Below the pieces are notes generated by a model that was not told the DNA's origin, did not search any database, and saw only the letters and a list, made by a program, of their open reading frames with translations. A DNA stretch of 64,000 nt from Heliopora coerulea (taxonomy: Eukaryota > Cnidaria > Anthozoa > Scleralcyonacea > Helioporidae), in assembly GCA_030142905.1 (NCBI GenBank), contig JASJOG010000021.1:1578001-1642000 (forward strand), given 5' to 3'. A program made the translations under genes and the position numbers. Of this stretch, positions 31,677 through 46,000 are shown one piece after another (position 1 is the first letter of the stretch; every line of letters starts with the position of its first letter).

Positions 31677-34022
31677 TGGATATGTTTTGTTTTATACTGC
31701 TCTAAAACTGATACATGCTATTAGATAGGTCGGGTTATGGTAAATATGACAACTTAGCAATTTCAGGTTCAACTAACTCAAATTAACAGCTAATCCACGC
31801 TTCGTCTTAATCCGTATTTGAACTTAGGATTAAGCTCTCCAAGCACGCCGATCAATTTAAGAAATTTGAACACTTACCGGTTGTCAAGACGTGTTGAAGG
31901 AATTCAAACTTGCCTGCGTCCGAAAATCTGGTGACCTGGTCGTAAATCAAAGCTGCAGTGTGTACTGAATGGCATATAATTCTTTTGGTAAATTCAGGGT
32001 TTTCCCTAGTTATTTAAGTGATTGACCCCTGTTAACCAGATCAGCTCACGAGTTGATCACTCGCCTTTCCAAAGCCAATGAGACTCGTTCTTCACCCTAT
32101 CAGAACTAAAACACTCAAATAAATTGACAGCTGACAAATGCGCACAGGTATTTCACGTGGGGAAGTGAGATTAAAACCGTAAAACACAATCAAAAACAGA
32201 TAAGATTGAAGGAAAACATATTCCTTGTAATTTGTAAAAAAGTAGATCTTCCCAATGAACAGAAACAGGAATTGACGCAGAAATTTGGCTACTTTCCACG
32301 TCTAGACCACGGAAACATGATACACTTATTTGGATCCACCTTGATTGAAGTCACCAGTAATAATACGCAATGATATCAGGATAATAAAGATAAATGCGAG
32401 CAAAGAATTTCTATAAGTAACGAAATTATAAAAGCGATTATTTCACTATAAAACACATCAGTAGCTAACGTTTAAGGTGTTCAGTTGAATTTTTATTATC
32501 GCTTCTCAAAATATTTGAAGGGATTTATCTCCTATGTGGGTCATGTCAACGAATTTGTCGTAATTAACAAATTTTACATAAAAAAGTGCGTAAATCACAC
32601 TTCTCTTCGACATTGTACTCAGCAATACTTCGGATCCCGTCGTATGTAAAGCGTAACAATACTTATGTGAAGTATGTACGCACAGTAACCATCGCGGACA
32701 AACTGTAGGCAAGATAAAGCACGAGGTTGAATTTTGCAAGGGTCACGAGACTCATCTGCTGCTGACGGATGATTCACTGGTCCATTAATTTATTATCGAT
32801 GGCTACGTATCAATTAGTCTGTAAGCTGATGCGTCCCGTTTATAACATTATGTTCATGTAGATCTAAAATAGTGGATCTTTTCCTTGGCTACAGATTTGT
32901 TTCAGCAATACTTTCACATCAGCTCATTGAGGTTGGGACCCCTTAGCTGGCCGGAAATTTCCTACTGGTTCAATATCAGGGAGTTTAGAAAGACACAACA
33001 TGGTTTTCCCATCCTTTAGGGTTTTGTTACATGTCTTTCATAGCAATGAGTAATCCGTACTGAGTCACACTGCATCGTGTTGAATTATCTTGTTTGCGTT
33101 GACTGATCTGTGTCTACGTTATTCGGTTTTGTTTTCAACTTTTCATTTAGTGCACCTAGGTTTACAATTCTTATTGAATTAATGCATTTTTTCCACTTTC
33201 TTTCTTTCCCCCCTTGTTTCATCCAAAAACCTCCCCTGCAGTTATCTGCAAAAACCTTGGTTTCATTTTCATTTTGTTATTTAGTAAATGAATCTCGTTT
33301 ATGAGTAAAATTTCACCAACATAAATGGAATCGATTAACGAATAGGATCTTCTGATAAGTTTATTGACAATGAATGGCTATAGTGAACATTTGAATGTTT
33401 TACACATATATATACTCAAATAAGAGCTGCTAATGGAGCAAATGTCGTCTTTTTCCCGACGTATGGCCTAGAAACGCACCATGGGCATAAAAAGGACGTT
33501 TCCATCTGCACATTGACTTCAAGAATCATCATCTACACGTAAAAGTATGTACGTACACTTGTGGTACATAAAATGATTTGAACTTTTAAATCTCAGCTTG
33601 TAAAATTTCAAGAATTTAATGTTTATAATATTCTCCAACTGAATTAGACTAAGATACACAATAAGTCTTAGATAATTTAGTTTTAGAAGACTTTTTTTAG
33701 AAGAGTTTTAGAAGACCTTCAGAAGACATTACGGTGTGGTAGTCTGGTGGACAAATAGTTTGTTGACTTTGTCTTAATAATAAACGTTGAAATGAAAGGA
33801 TGTGTTAAGCCATCGAATTTCACGTGTTTAATGTAATTGCGATACATATTGCGTGGTCCACGAATTTGGATTTGAATGTGGGTCCGACCATCGTGGGTGA
33901 TTTTCATGCCCAAACAGGACAAAATCTGTCACGCACGACGTGCTGATAAGATAACAACAGGATCCTTCATATTGCCATATATGATATTACACTTGGACTT
34001 TTTTTCACCTGAAATATAGCAA

Positions 34023-34080
34023 ATGAAGTGGATTTTATTCTACGTACTGCTTCTTGAATTTTCCTGGGCTAATGCTGAAG
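34023..34080 (+). CDS. Gene 2 exon 1: signal peptide
   Basis: The ATG at 34023 opens [19 protein letters not shown], a typical secretory signal with a likely cut after Ala-Asn-Ala. The exon ends in phase 1 at GTATGT (34081), which matches the phase-1 start of the ApeC exon at 42222, giving Val-Thr-Trp-Pro. The next exon is 8.1 kb away, so linkage rests on phase and on the absence of another candidate. The 5' UTR and promoter were not resolved. Confidence 0.72.
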
Positions 34081-37000
34081 GTATGTCATTGAATTATTCG
34101 AAATTTGATTAATTACGACTTCAGTATTACCCTTTCGTGTTCGAAATGTAGTTGCGATTCGAATGACTGAGAAAACCCCAATGACGTCGGACTGTACTGT
34201 GGTTGTTGAGTATGTGACGGCCTATAAAGTAAACATGATGGTATCACGACTAGGTTATAGTTCAATGTTTACAATCAGAGTCGGGTCATCTTTACACTGC
34301 ATTGGGTGGTTTTTGGTGGTAACTCAACGAGTGGAGTGGCACACTTGACCACTGCTCCATTCCGAAAGTCACCATATAAAAACCGTTCGGTTTGTAATCA
34401 AAATGTAAACTTAGAACAATTTAAGGGAATAGGGACAACCCTATTCGTGTACAGTGTTAGTGGCACGTTTGTGAAAAAATATTAAGAATTTTCGTGTCGA
34501 CCAATCACATGACAACAACAAAAGCAATTATACAAGGGTCGAATGAACACTTGCCTTGCGAAAGATCATTTTTCTGGAATTGTGATTGTCACTTTAAATT
34601 GGAATTGTGATTGTCACTTTAAATTGGAATTGTGAGCATTTGTATGTAAATAGATACTCATAGCAGTTTATTTATTTACAATAAAAGATTTATTTCAGAT
34701 TCTGCATGTCTATCTTACTATCTCCTCAAATATCAACTTCTCTATTTATCCACATCTCCCCCAACCTTCTCCCAGTCTCTCGGACCCTCCTTTCTCCTTT
34801 GTCTCTTAATTTTTATCTCTGTGTCTGTTTCTGCCTGTCTCCACAGGTTTCTTATTTTTCCTATTTATGTGAGTTTTTGTGTGCGTGTTGTAGTTTTAAT
34901 GTAAATATGTGAAGTTATTATTCATTCTTAATATGAATTTTAAAAATCTTTATGAATCTTTATGAATTATTGACTACTTTTTTACTACACAATGATTTTA
35001 ACAATACTTTAATTTGTTTTATAGTGCATCTAGTTGTTCTTGTTGAGATTATAGGTATAGGCATGTGAAAACTAAAAAACACTAAATATTAATTGTTCAA
35101 TAACAAATATTTGAAAGAACAAAATCAGCATATATTTGTTAACAAAGGTCCTGGCAGGCTGTCCAGTACTGTTTGATCAAATGTCATCTGAAACATTTAA
35201 TTTCCTTGAGACTTAACATGGTAATGGGTGGATGTAATATAATTATTTAACTGTTGAAATGATCTAAAATAGCAGTTGTGATCCATGTTAGTCATGTAAC
35301 ATAAGTCCATTGCAAGTAATCCACTCTTGAGCCAGAGGGTCAAAGAATTACAATATTCAGGCACTAATTTGCAATTACAAAATATAAAGGTTATGAGCCA
35401 ACCTGTCAAGTGTCACGCATTTGGCGTGATTATCACGGATTTTTTTCACAACATGCTTTCACGCACGCAAAACAGGTATTCAAACATTTTTCACGCATTT
35501 TACTAAAACTGGACCTGATCAGTATGCAACTATCGGTTTTCTTATGCTAGCTGTGGTATCCTATTAATTCTCAAATCAAGGTTATACTGACCAGACCTGT
35601 ATTATGAGCAAGGTGTGTATGGACCTTGTCGAAATTTTTCGCGCGACACTTCGGCGAATAAAAAGATGAGGAAAGATAAAGAAAGATAAAGAGCCTGGGT
35701 ACGAGGTTGTATTGAAATATGGCCGCCAAGTTGAATTCAAAGAGGAAGAAGCGCATTTGTTCTGTTCAGGATTCTTGGTTCGAAGATGACGAGTTTAAAC
35801 ATGTGATTCAAAAGAACCATACGAATAACAGTGATACGAGTGTTTATTGTTTTTTGTGTTGCAAAAGTGTAAGTATTGAACACCAAGGACGCGCTGATCT
35901 AACGAGACACATGAATGGGGAATCCCATAAAAGAATGCAAAACGCTAAACGAGGTCAATCCAGTATTGATTCCATATTTTTAAAAAAGTCTGATCCATTG
36001 GAACTTTAAGTCAGAAAAGTAGAGGTAAAGATGACAGGGTTTATTACTGAGCATAATATTCCTTTAGCAGTGGCTGACCATCTTGGACCGCTTTTTAAAG
36101 ACATATTCCCAGACTCTAAAGTAGCCAAGAACTATGCGTGTGGAAAAACCAAAGCAACTTGCATTTTGAATCGGGCAATCAAACCTGACCTACAATCGAG
36201 TTTATTAGAACATATAAAAAATAACTATTTCAGTATAAGCACTGATGGTAGTAATGACCAGGGACTCAGTAAAATGAATCCAGTTACTGTCAGACTTTTT
36301 GACATTAATCAACACAAGGTTGTGACCCAATTTTTAGACTTGTGCTTGTCAACTTCCTCCACAGCCAATGGTATATTTACCTCCATTGACAATGCTTTTG
36401 TGCAGAATGAGCTATCATGGGACAATTGCATTTCCTTGGGAGTTGACGATACTTCAGTCAACATTGGAAAGCATCATTCTTTGATTGCAAAGGCCCGGGG
36501 AAAGAATAGTGACATAATTTTAATGGGCTGTCCCTGTCACATGGCCCACAATGCTGCACGGCATGCAGTTAAAATGCTTGAAGGTTGCCTAAAAGATTTT
36601 AATATAGAGGAACTTCTTGTTGACATATACTACCATTTTGACTATTCTTCCAAGCGTAAGAATTTGTTATCAGACTTTTGTGACTTTTGTGATCAGGAAT
36701 ATCACAAAATACTGAAATTTCACAGTATTAGATGGCTAGGTTTGTGTACCTGCATTGAGGGAACTCTCAAATTATATACATCACTGTCAAGTTATTTCAG
36801 GTCTCAAAATCTAGAAATGCAAGAAGGTGAAAGGGCAGTATCCCATCTGAATAGACTAATTGATGCATTCAGCAATCCTCTAACAGAAGTTTATTGCATG
36901 TTTCTGGATGGTGTTTTTCCAGCACTCACCAACCTCAATCTCTTGCTACAGAGATCTGATCCAATTGTTCACATTATGTATGATGCTTTGTTCTCAACAA

Positions 37001-40000
37001 CCTGCACACTCTTGAGCAGATTTGTTAATGCTGATATTGTGCAATGTTACAAGAATGGTAGTCTGTCCAACAAAAAACTGCTTGAAGAAGTTGATAACCC
37101 AATAACTATTTAGATCAAAATAAACTTTTTGTCAGCTTCTTGGCCAAGTTGACAATTAGAAAGTTGTTGGATGAAGGAGATATTTCACAAATGCAATACG
37201 ATAAATTTTTTGATGCTTGTTTACAATTTCATAAAGGTGCATTCTTGTATGCCATTAAGTGGTTTCCCTTACAAGATGAGCTACTTAAGGAAGCCAGGTT
37301 CCTGAATTTCATTGACCAGAAGTGCTCATTTGTTGATGTCCATTCCCTTTGTGTAAGGTTGCAAAAATATGTATCATTTTCAAAAACTCAGATAAATGAA
37401 CTAGAGGAAGAATTTTTGTTGCTTCAATCAATCATTTTGGATGACTTTCGTCCTCATGAAAGAGAAGAAGCTGCAATTTGAATTAATGATAAGGAGATCA
37501 AATTACCTATCGTATTGATGTGTTATGGTACTATCTTTACCAAATGAAGATCCCTGGCATAACCAAAAGTAAATTTGAAAATCTTTTCCATCTGGCTAAA
37601 ATAGTGCTTTGTATTGTGTACAGTAATGCAGAGGAAGAGTCTCTGTTTTCACGGGTTAAGAAAAACCTGACACCTCAGAGAGCATCCCTTTCATTGGATG
37701 GAACACTTTCTAGCATTATGTGTTTTCAACTGAACAGACCACAGAATGAGACATGTTACCAACATGTTCCATCACAAAATGTCTTGAAAAGAAGTAAAGA
37801 AGTTACGTGGGAACACAACAAGGAACATATGTCAAAAAAATAGTCTTTAGTTACTGTTGTAGTATACATTCGATTAAAAATTTTTTTATGTGTTGATCTG
37901 CCAGGAAAGACTTAAAGAATATTCTCAAGTTGGGGGACGGGGGAGCTTACTTCTCAGTTCATGTCACTCATTTTGATTTTACAACCTTGACAGGTCTGGT
38001 TATGAGATAAATACTTAAGATAAGATACTTGCAGGTTTCTTCTTTCCAGCGTCATGCTTAAGGAAGATCACATTTGTATCACATAATTTCTGAAAATAGT
38101 CATAGCTGAAAAAACTTACAAGGAAATTTCAAAATTTTCTGGAAACTATATCCCAAAATCTCCTTGATTACTAGACCCAACAATCTGTCTTTGTCTGAAT
38201 AGGATTATTGCTAGGATTTCTTAATTATTGAAGGAGGCAAAGTGGGCTGGGATTCAGGTGTCCACCAAAGAAAATTATTATCTTTTCTTGTGTTCTGCTT
38301 AAATCTTCATATGTTATTGGGAAATAACATAATATATTAACAATAACATATAATATATTCATGTCATGCATGGAGCAGTCATTTGAGTTAATTACTTCTA
38401 GTCTGTCACAGGAAAAGATTACCCAATGAAGATTTATTTGGAAGATAACTGTAAAATCAAAGCTAGACACTATTAGAAAAACAAATAGACATAAGACAGG
38501 TTTTAGGATCATGGTAATCCTGCCATGACACTGTACATGTGCTTGTAACAATGCACCTTATGCACCTGAGTTTTACGACCACCCCTTTTGCCAGGCAAAA
38601 GTGGTCGTAAATGCCAGGTGGTCGCTTAAGACAGGTAGTGATGTCACGTAGTGGCCGCCATATTTGCGTGTGCAACTTCCGGAAAATGCGTAAATATAAG
38701 CAAAATGCGCATTACTATGATTGAACAAGCAAACCCAAATTTCATTGACGATTACTTTATTCAACTAAGAATCACACAAGAATTTGCTTAGGTTCATCTA
38801 CTTATTAAGTGAAAAGAAATTGGTCAGCGTGAACTGCTTCGATTTCCAAACTCGTTCTGAAAGAAATTCACAACAGTATAAGTATAACTGCACGGAAGTG
38901 ATCAAAACTAGATCGAAGCTGTAAGTGCGTAGTTTTTCTTGTTTTCTGTATTCTCTTTGCCAAGACAGTTCAAGCGATTGTGGAGCGGCATTGATTAAAA
39001 CGGCGAACCTAACTCACGAAACTTAATTATGATCGATCAAATTAAATCTACCCTATCTAATACGTTCGGCAGAAGAGGACGCTGATCTTCTGCCAAACTT
39101 AATTTATCAATCAGGTTCGGCACATGAGTAGAGCGGTCAGCAATTTTAATTTGCAGTGGTCGCTCATGACAGGTAAAATTTCTTATTTTAACCGCTAAAA
39201 TGTGGTCGCTGGTTGCGTTAGACAGGTGGTCGCTCACGGCAAGTATATTTTAACTACAAATCGTCCGTGCCAGAAGAACTGGTCGTATATGACAGGTGGT
39301 CGTAAAAAGGGTGTCGTAAAACTCAGGTTCTACTGTACCAGGAATGTGGTGTTCCCAAGATTATCAAGAGGCTTTAATTTTCCCCTAATCCCTTACAAAA
39401 ATTAACCTAAATGTCTGAATAATAATTAAATACCAGTGGTGAATGTCACGTCTTCATTCTCCAGTAGAGGAAAACTTGTTATTTAAACCTAATTGGTTGC
39501 AGCAAAAACGTCCCAGTAAAATTGATGGAATAGCTTTTTAGATCTTAATATTTACAATTTTCCCAGCATAGCATGTCCCCAAAATGTCTCTTTATTTACA
39601 CAGTACTGTAGTTTATAAATCTACAGTATGTCAAAGATTTTGGCACCTTTCTTGAGCAACATGAAGTGTCTTTCCTTGAATGCTGTTATGGTGCTTGTCT
39701 ATTGTAATGATGAATAAATTATAAAAAGATTAATTTTGATCAGTACATACTTGATTAATGTTTTCGAATCCGTATAGAAAAGTATCAGTAACATCCTTGG
39801 GGTCAGCAAAGAGTTCATGAAACATTAAGACTCTTACAATAGTAAAAAGAAGACAAAAACATTATTTCAATGTCTAAAAATCTTCATGCATTATCGTTTG
39901 CTCGCCTACTGCAGACCTACCAACCCTTGAGAAAGAAAAATCGGGAGTTTCTGCCAAAAATATCTGGAGTTTCTACGAAAAGTAGTGAGTTAATGTAAAA

Positions 40001-43000
40001 GTAGTGGGATATTGTTATTTTGCCATGAATGAACATGTAAAAATGTACCGTGTTAGCATCAGCTGCTCATGCGTGAACTTGCAACGATTACAGGGAAACT
40101 GCACAAAGCAAGGTATTGAGAATTTTAGATGTTGTTAATAGTGAAATACGACGAAACTTGGGTAACGAGCTACAGCATTTTGGATGAAAGATCTCTGGAA
40201 TTTTCGGTATCTTTAAAAAGAAGAAAAAATCGTGAGATACAGAGTTGTTGCAATTCCATTACGCATGAGATACGGAGTTGTTGTCGTGAAACCGGGAAAA
40301 AAGGTAAAAAATCGTGTGACTCAGGGCAAAAACGTGAGAGTTGGCAGGTCTACTACTGCCGAATGTTTGTAGGAGGGCCTAATACCTGGTGAGGGAAAGA
40401 ATGTAGCTGTACTCGGTTAAGGTTGTTCTTGCAAATGCTTTTTGTTTAAAAAGCAAAATATATGTTTACTTAACCATGTTGGATGCAAACCACCCTGCAC
40501 CCAAATTTTTTATACTTGGTATTTTGTATAGGCAGGCAAATCCCTGTCAAAATTGAGGATGTTTGGCCAAGCAGAAGACGTTTACAGCAGTTTTTGTCAT
40601 ACAATGAGTGTGCTGTACTTTGTACAGCAAAATACCTTGTAGGGTTTGCTCTAGAATTCGTTTGAGATACTTTTATAATGATTGCTTGGGGAAAATGATC
40701 CAGACGATGCAATCACTTCATGTCCTGCCACTTCTTACTTTAACCACCTTTCCTCCAACAAAACAAATTAGATATTATTGTTCCTTTTCATATTACCTAC
40801 TGAATATGAACTCAGGAATAACCCTTCTGAATCTCCAATTAAGTTAATCGTTGATATACATAGGGGCGGATCCAGAAATTTCTAAAAGGAAGGGGGAGCG
40901 CCAGTAGAAGTTCCACCTTTATCCTGAACCCCGTTTACACTGTAACATTTTGGGCACGGCACGGCACGGCAAATTAGCCGTGCCGAGACTTACATACACA
41001 GAAGTAGTCGGCACTGCTAAATTTTCATTCACGGGTACCTAATTTTAAGAAGTCCGAACCATTCACATTGCGAAAATCACCCGTGCCATGCCCCAAAATA
41101 GCGGCACCCGTGCCAAAATTTTAGCCGTGCCGTGCCCAAAATGTTTACAGTGTAAACGGGGTTCTGTTACCCAGCTAACGGTACCGAACACCACGTTATT
41201 TGGGGCAGGCTGGGTGCTTGCCTGGTTATCGGAATCAAGCTCGGTGTGATATTGGTTCATGAAACAGGTGTCCTACACTAATATTAATTTTTTCGCCTCG
41301 TCTACTGCCGTATATAAAGCAAGTTAAAATCAATTACCACAAACTTTGTGTGGAAGAAAGCTAGGTAGAATAGATTTCTTACCCTCTTTTCTTGGAATAA
41401 GCAGCAAGCAGAAACGCTTTAATTCACAAATTTTGGAGTTTTGTTCTTTAAAATTGAAAAAACATCCCGCACTAGTTTCGTCGAGGATTATAGAAACTAG
41501 TGCGGCCAAGAACGACCTTGGCATATTTGAAGTTGCTTCTCTACCCTTTCTTGCCGTTGCACAGGATAAAATTCATAGTAGCAATTCTTTATCTGGAGAA
41601 CGATTTTTAACTTGATTTTTCATCGCGTGGAACAATGAACGCAAAATTACTAAATTTTGATAGAATCATCATGGAGTGCTTTTTACTCTGTTCAGAAAAG
41701 CATTACTTTCACTTGATTCGACGAGAAGTTTAGGCGGGAAAAGATTGCGAATAAACCAAAATAGTTAAATGACATGCCATTCTTTTAAACACAGTAGTTC
41801 TATCTTAATTTATTCTTTAACGTGTGTTTTAGTCAAGCTTTTGTTGTTAAATTTCTTCTCTCAATTGACTTTGTAACAATTTTATTTTTCCCTTTACAAT
41901 TAACTTGTTTTTCCAGTTTGCTTTTGATTGTGCACTTGATAAGGTGTATCACGCCTTAGGTTTGGTCAGTTCCCAGTCTAATATGTTGGCATGATTTTAT
42001 GTAAAATAAACCTATTTTGCTCTATTTATTACAAACTAATAATCACAGGGGTCAGGAAATAGCCCTGTGGAAGCCAAGTTGTGATTTTTATACACTCTAC
42101 TACGTACCCTTCTGAAAAAAAGCAGTTTTCCATTGGGAAGAACTTTTTTCCACAAGCTCTATCTTAACTAAAAAGTTATGAGTTTCGTTCACTGACGCAA
42201 TCTCTTTAATTTTTCATGAAGTGACATGGCCAAATGGCACTTATGGTCTACCTAAGGCCAAATCTGGATGTCCACAAAGTGAAGGAATAACGTGGAGCGA
42301 CGGGTGGAGAGTACAAGATATGTCGCATAACAAGAGATCAGGAAGCAATATTTCGCCTGATTCTCATCTGGATGCAGTAATCTTCAAGAAGAAAAGATTT
42401 CTAAACAGAACTTTTTGTGTTAAAAGTAGATTTGGGACTTCGAAGAAGGAATGGCCTAAAGGTATATGTAATAGTTCTTGATACTTCTTGTAGGTGAAGA
42501 AGGGATTTGTTATGCTGTCATATTTGGATTACGAAAAATGTAATAATATAATAAAAATTAGTGGTGTACATTTTGGCGGCACGAGCACATTTTTCCATTT
42601 TATGACATAATTGGGAAATTTCTCCAATCGGGAAAAGTTGTATAGAAATTGGGAGTACGAGCACATTTTTCCGAAAGTTCGAAAAAATCACAAAATCTGC
42701 CAAAATTGGGATTTATCAGAAAATATTTTCAGGTGAACCAAAAAAAATGGTCCTAAAATTGGATAAATCCCACGGCAATCGATCTGAGAACATAAATAAT
42801 GTAATACCAAGCAGCCCGACTCATTAGGACAATTTTTGAACAAATGGGTTAACAGCTGATCAAACTCATTCGCAACAATCGCGCAAATCATTACCTCAGC
42901 ACAAGGCCTAACTGTAGTATAGTAATTGGGGGTACGAGCACATTGTTCAAAAATTACCCTAAAATTAGATAAATTCCACAGCAATCATTCCAAGAACACA

Positions 43001-46000
43001 AATAATTTAGCACCAAACAGCCCAACTAAAGGAAATTAACTGATTTAATCAGATAGAAAACACAAATAATTTAACGCCAAACAGCCCACTGAAGGAAATT
43101 AACTGATTTAACCAAACCGCAAACAAATAATTTAACACCAAACAGCCCAACTAAAGGAAATTAACTTATTTAACTAAACCGCAGTCTCAAATTATAGAAA
43201 TCCAAAACTGGAAGCCTTTCGAAAATTATTTTAATATGGATCCAAAAATGATTTCCAGAAAATTAACCAGTATGGTGGAAAAATGGTCCCGTACCTCCCA
43301 ATTACGCAAGGGATTTGTGCTGATATCTGGGGATTTCCCTATTGGGGGATTTCCCGATATATGCCACTTTTAGGAATTCTCATAAAATTAATCGCTAAAC
43401 TAGAAAATACGCTGGTACCCCCAACGCAGTTTTCACGGAGTTCATCCATCAAGTGGAAAATGGGCCGGTACCCCATATTGGTATAATATTTCCGGAAGCT
43501 TGGCAAAGTGTACTTATGGGGTTCCAACCATAGCCAATCAATTTTATATTTTTACTATATATTATATAAAAAGTGCTTCAAAAATGGACTTTTCACAAAT
43601 CGCCCCCAAAATCGAGTTTTCACAAAGTGTCCCAAAAATGAACTTTCAACAAAGTGTCCTAAAACTGGACTTTCATCAAAGTGTCCCAAAAATAGACTTT
43701 TCACAAAATGCCCTAAAAATGGAGTTTTAACAAAGTCGCCCAAAAATAGACTTTGCACAAAGTGTTCCAAAAATTCGAAAACGATAAAGAGGGTAAAACT
43801 TGCAAGGGTATTAAAAAAAGCGTCGTTAAGAAAAACATACAATTTGACGACTATAAAAACACTTCATTTAACAGCAAGCAAATGACTCACACAATGAAAA
43901 CAATTAGAAGCGAAAAACATCAGTTGGGTTTATATGAAATTAAGAAAGTCAGTTTATCCTGCTTCAGCGACAAGCAATTTATTCTGGATAATGGAGTTGA
44001 TAGTTTCGCTTATGGGCATTGGAGAACCAAATAGAGGGAGTTTGAACCCCGATATTCAGTAAATCAACCACCATATAGTACCACATATTATATTCGATAA
44101 AATAACCATCCATTTTGGAGGTTTTTGAATATTTCCATTTTTGGAGCACTTTGTAAAAAGTTCATTTTTTGGGCAGCTTTGTGCAAAAGTCCATTTTTGG
44201 GGGAATTTTTTTATGATATGTAGTAAAAAAATAAAATTGGTTGTCTGTGGTTGGAAGCGCATGAAGAGTAATTAGGGGTTCGAGCACACTTTGCTATGCT
44301 TCCGGAAATATTTTACCAATATATGGGGTACCGGCCCATTTTCCACTGGATGGATGAATCCCATGAAAACTGTGTTGGGGGTAACAGCGAATTTTCCAGC
44401 GATTAATTTTATGAGAATTCCCAAAAGTGGCATACATCGGGAAATCCCCCAATAGGGAAATCCTCAGATACCAGCACAAACCCCTTGCGTAATTGTGGGG
44501 TACGAGACCATTTTCCCACTATAGTGGTTAATTTTCTGGAAATCATTTTTGGATCCACATTAAAATAATTTTCGAAAGGTTTCCATTTTTGGATTTCTAT
44601 TATTTGAGTTTGCGGTCTAGTAAAATCAGTTAATTTCCTTTAGTTGGGGTGTTTGGTGTTAAATTATTTGTGTTTGCGGTTTGGTTAAATCAGTTCATTT
44701 TCTTTAGTGGGCTGTTTGGCGTTAAATTATTTGTGTTTTCTATCTGGTTAAATCAGTTAATTTCCTTTAGCTGGGCTGTTTGGTGTTAAATTATTTGTGT
44801 TCTCACATCGATTGCCGTGGGATTTATCCAATTTTAAGACCACTTTTTCGGTGCACCTGAAAATATTTTCTGATAGATCCCAATTAGGGTAGAGCTAATC
44901 CAAGCTCGCCACACTGTGTAGTTTGACATTTCACTTAACGACTAAAACATCTTACACCACGTGTGCAATAGCTAGGTCCAAAGGGCAAATGTCTTGCCTA
45001 TGGATTTTAAGCAATCTCGCACTAACCACATCAGATAACATCATCCTTGACACAACAAACCCAAAGGACAATATATTTGATCACAACCAACCAACATTTC
45101 ACATAACACACGCGAACTTCTTAACGAAACGAAGCTCCATAATACCCTTACTTAGGTTACAATGTCATACGTAATCAAACACAACTTCACAAGTAATTAA
45201 CGACACACGATGGGACCATACAAGCAAAACTGAAGCAAACAACCCCAACGATGACAAAGGAACTTCAACGGACACCAACACGGAAGAATAAAAAACGAGA
45301 GAACTCAACGAACTCCTTCATTAAACAACTCTTTTCACGTAACAACAATACCCGGTAACACAATAGTCGTCCTTATATACGACTGATAAGAGTCTATATA
45401 CCAACATACCGAATAACGAAGGCATCAAAGCATCGATAGGTATGTTAGAAAAAGACGCTAATCAAGACAATAACACATTAGAAATGACACAAAAACTAAA
45501 CAACAGAATCTTCCGCTTACTCTAACTTAACATCAATCTACCATAACATAATGCCCGTCACTATAGACCCCACGAGTCTATATCACAACATACCAAATGA
45601 CTAAGGCATCGACGCCTACATAGGTACGTTAAAAGAAGACGCTGGACCGGACAATAACACAGAAGAGATAATAACTAAAACATTTTTACTAGTAACGACG
45701 AAAAACTTTTTGATATTCAACATGGGATCAAACAACACATGAACCCAGCTCGCAACACTGCCCTCTTATGATCCAACACTCCACAGTTATCCTCATAGGA
45801 CACATTTGATCCGCGCACCTTTTATTTACTGGGAACGAACAACACTACTCGCTTAAACTTCACATCACAATTCGTTCACGCTCCCATTCTGTCCAACGCT
45901 AACACGGATGCCCACCCTCTCTCAACACGTGGTAACCTTCCCTTAAGATTACGATGGCACGCAGAATTGGTCTTCCCAAGACACACAACAAGACTGGTAA

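Larger units (their letters stand above)
24526..34022. other. Intergenic region between the two receptor genes
   Basis: It holds the 3' UTR of gene 1 (an ATTAAA lies near 24590 but its use is unproven), a MITE at 26320-26560, a dispersed repeat at 27240-27690, a large hairpin at 30651-31079 and a smaller one at 31559-31676. 25670-25810 and 28600-28760 carry short reiterated words (CCGAAAGTAACG; AGTATCACGGCAAAA). The promoter and 5' UTR of gene 2 should lie in the last part, but no element is clear enough to call. Confidence 0.5.

Noticed and set aside
33950..34022. TATA-type promoter for gene 2
   Set aside because: AT-rich words are everywhere; nothing here stands out enough to place a transcription start.
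34706..34912. Ser/Leu/Cys-rich open frame in intron 1 of gene 2
   Set aside because: Pyrimidine-rich low-complexity DNA; no splice sites fitting the gene.
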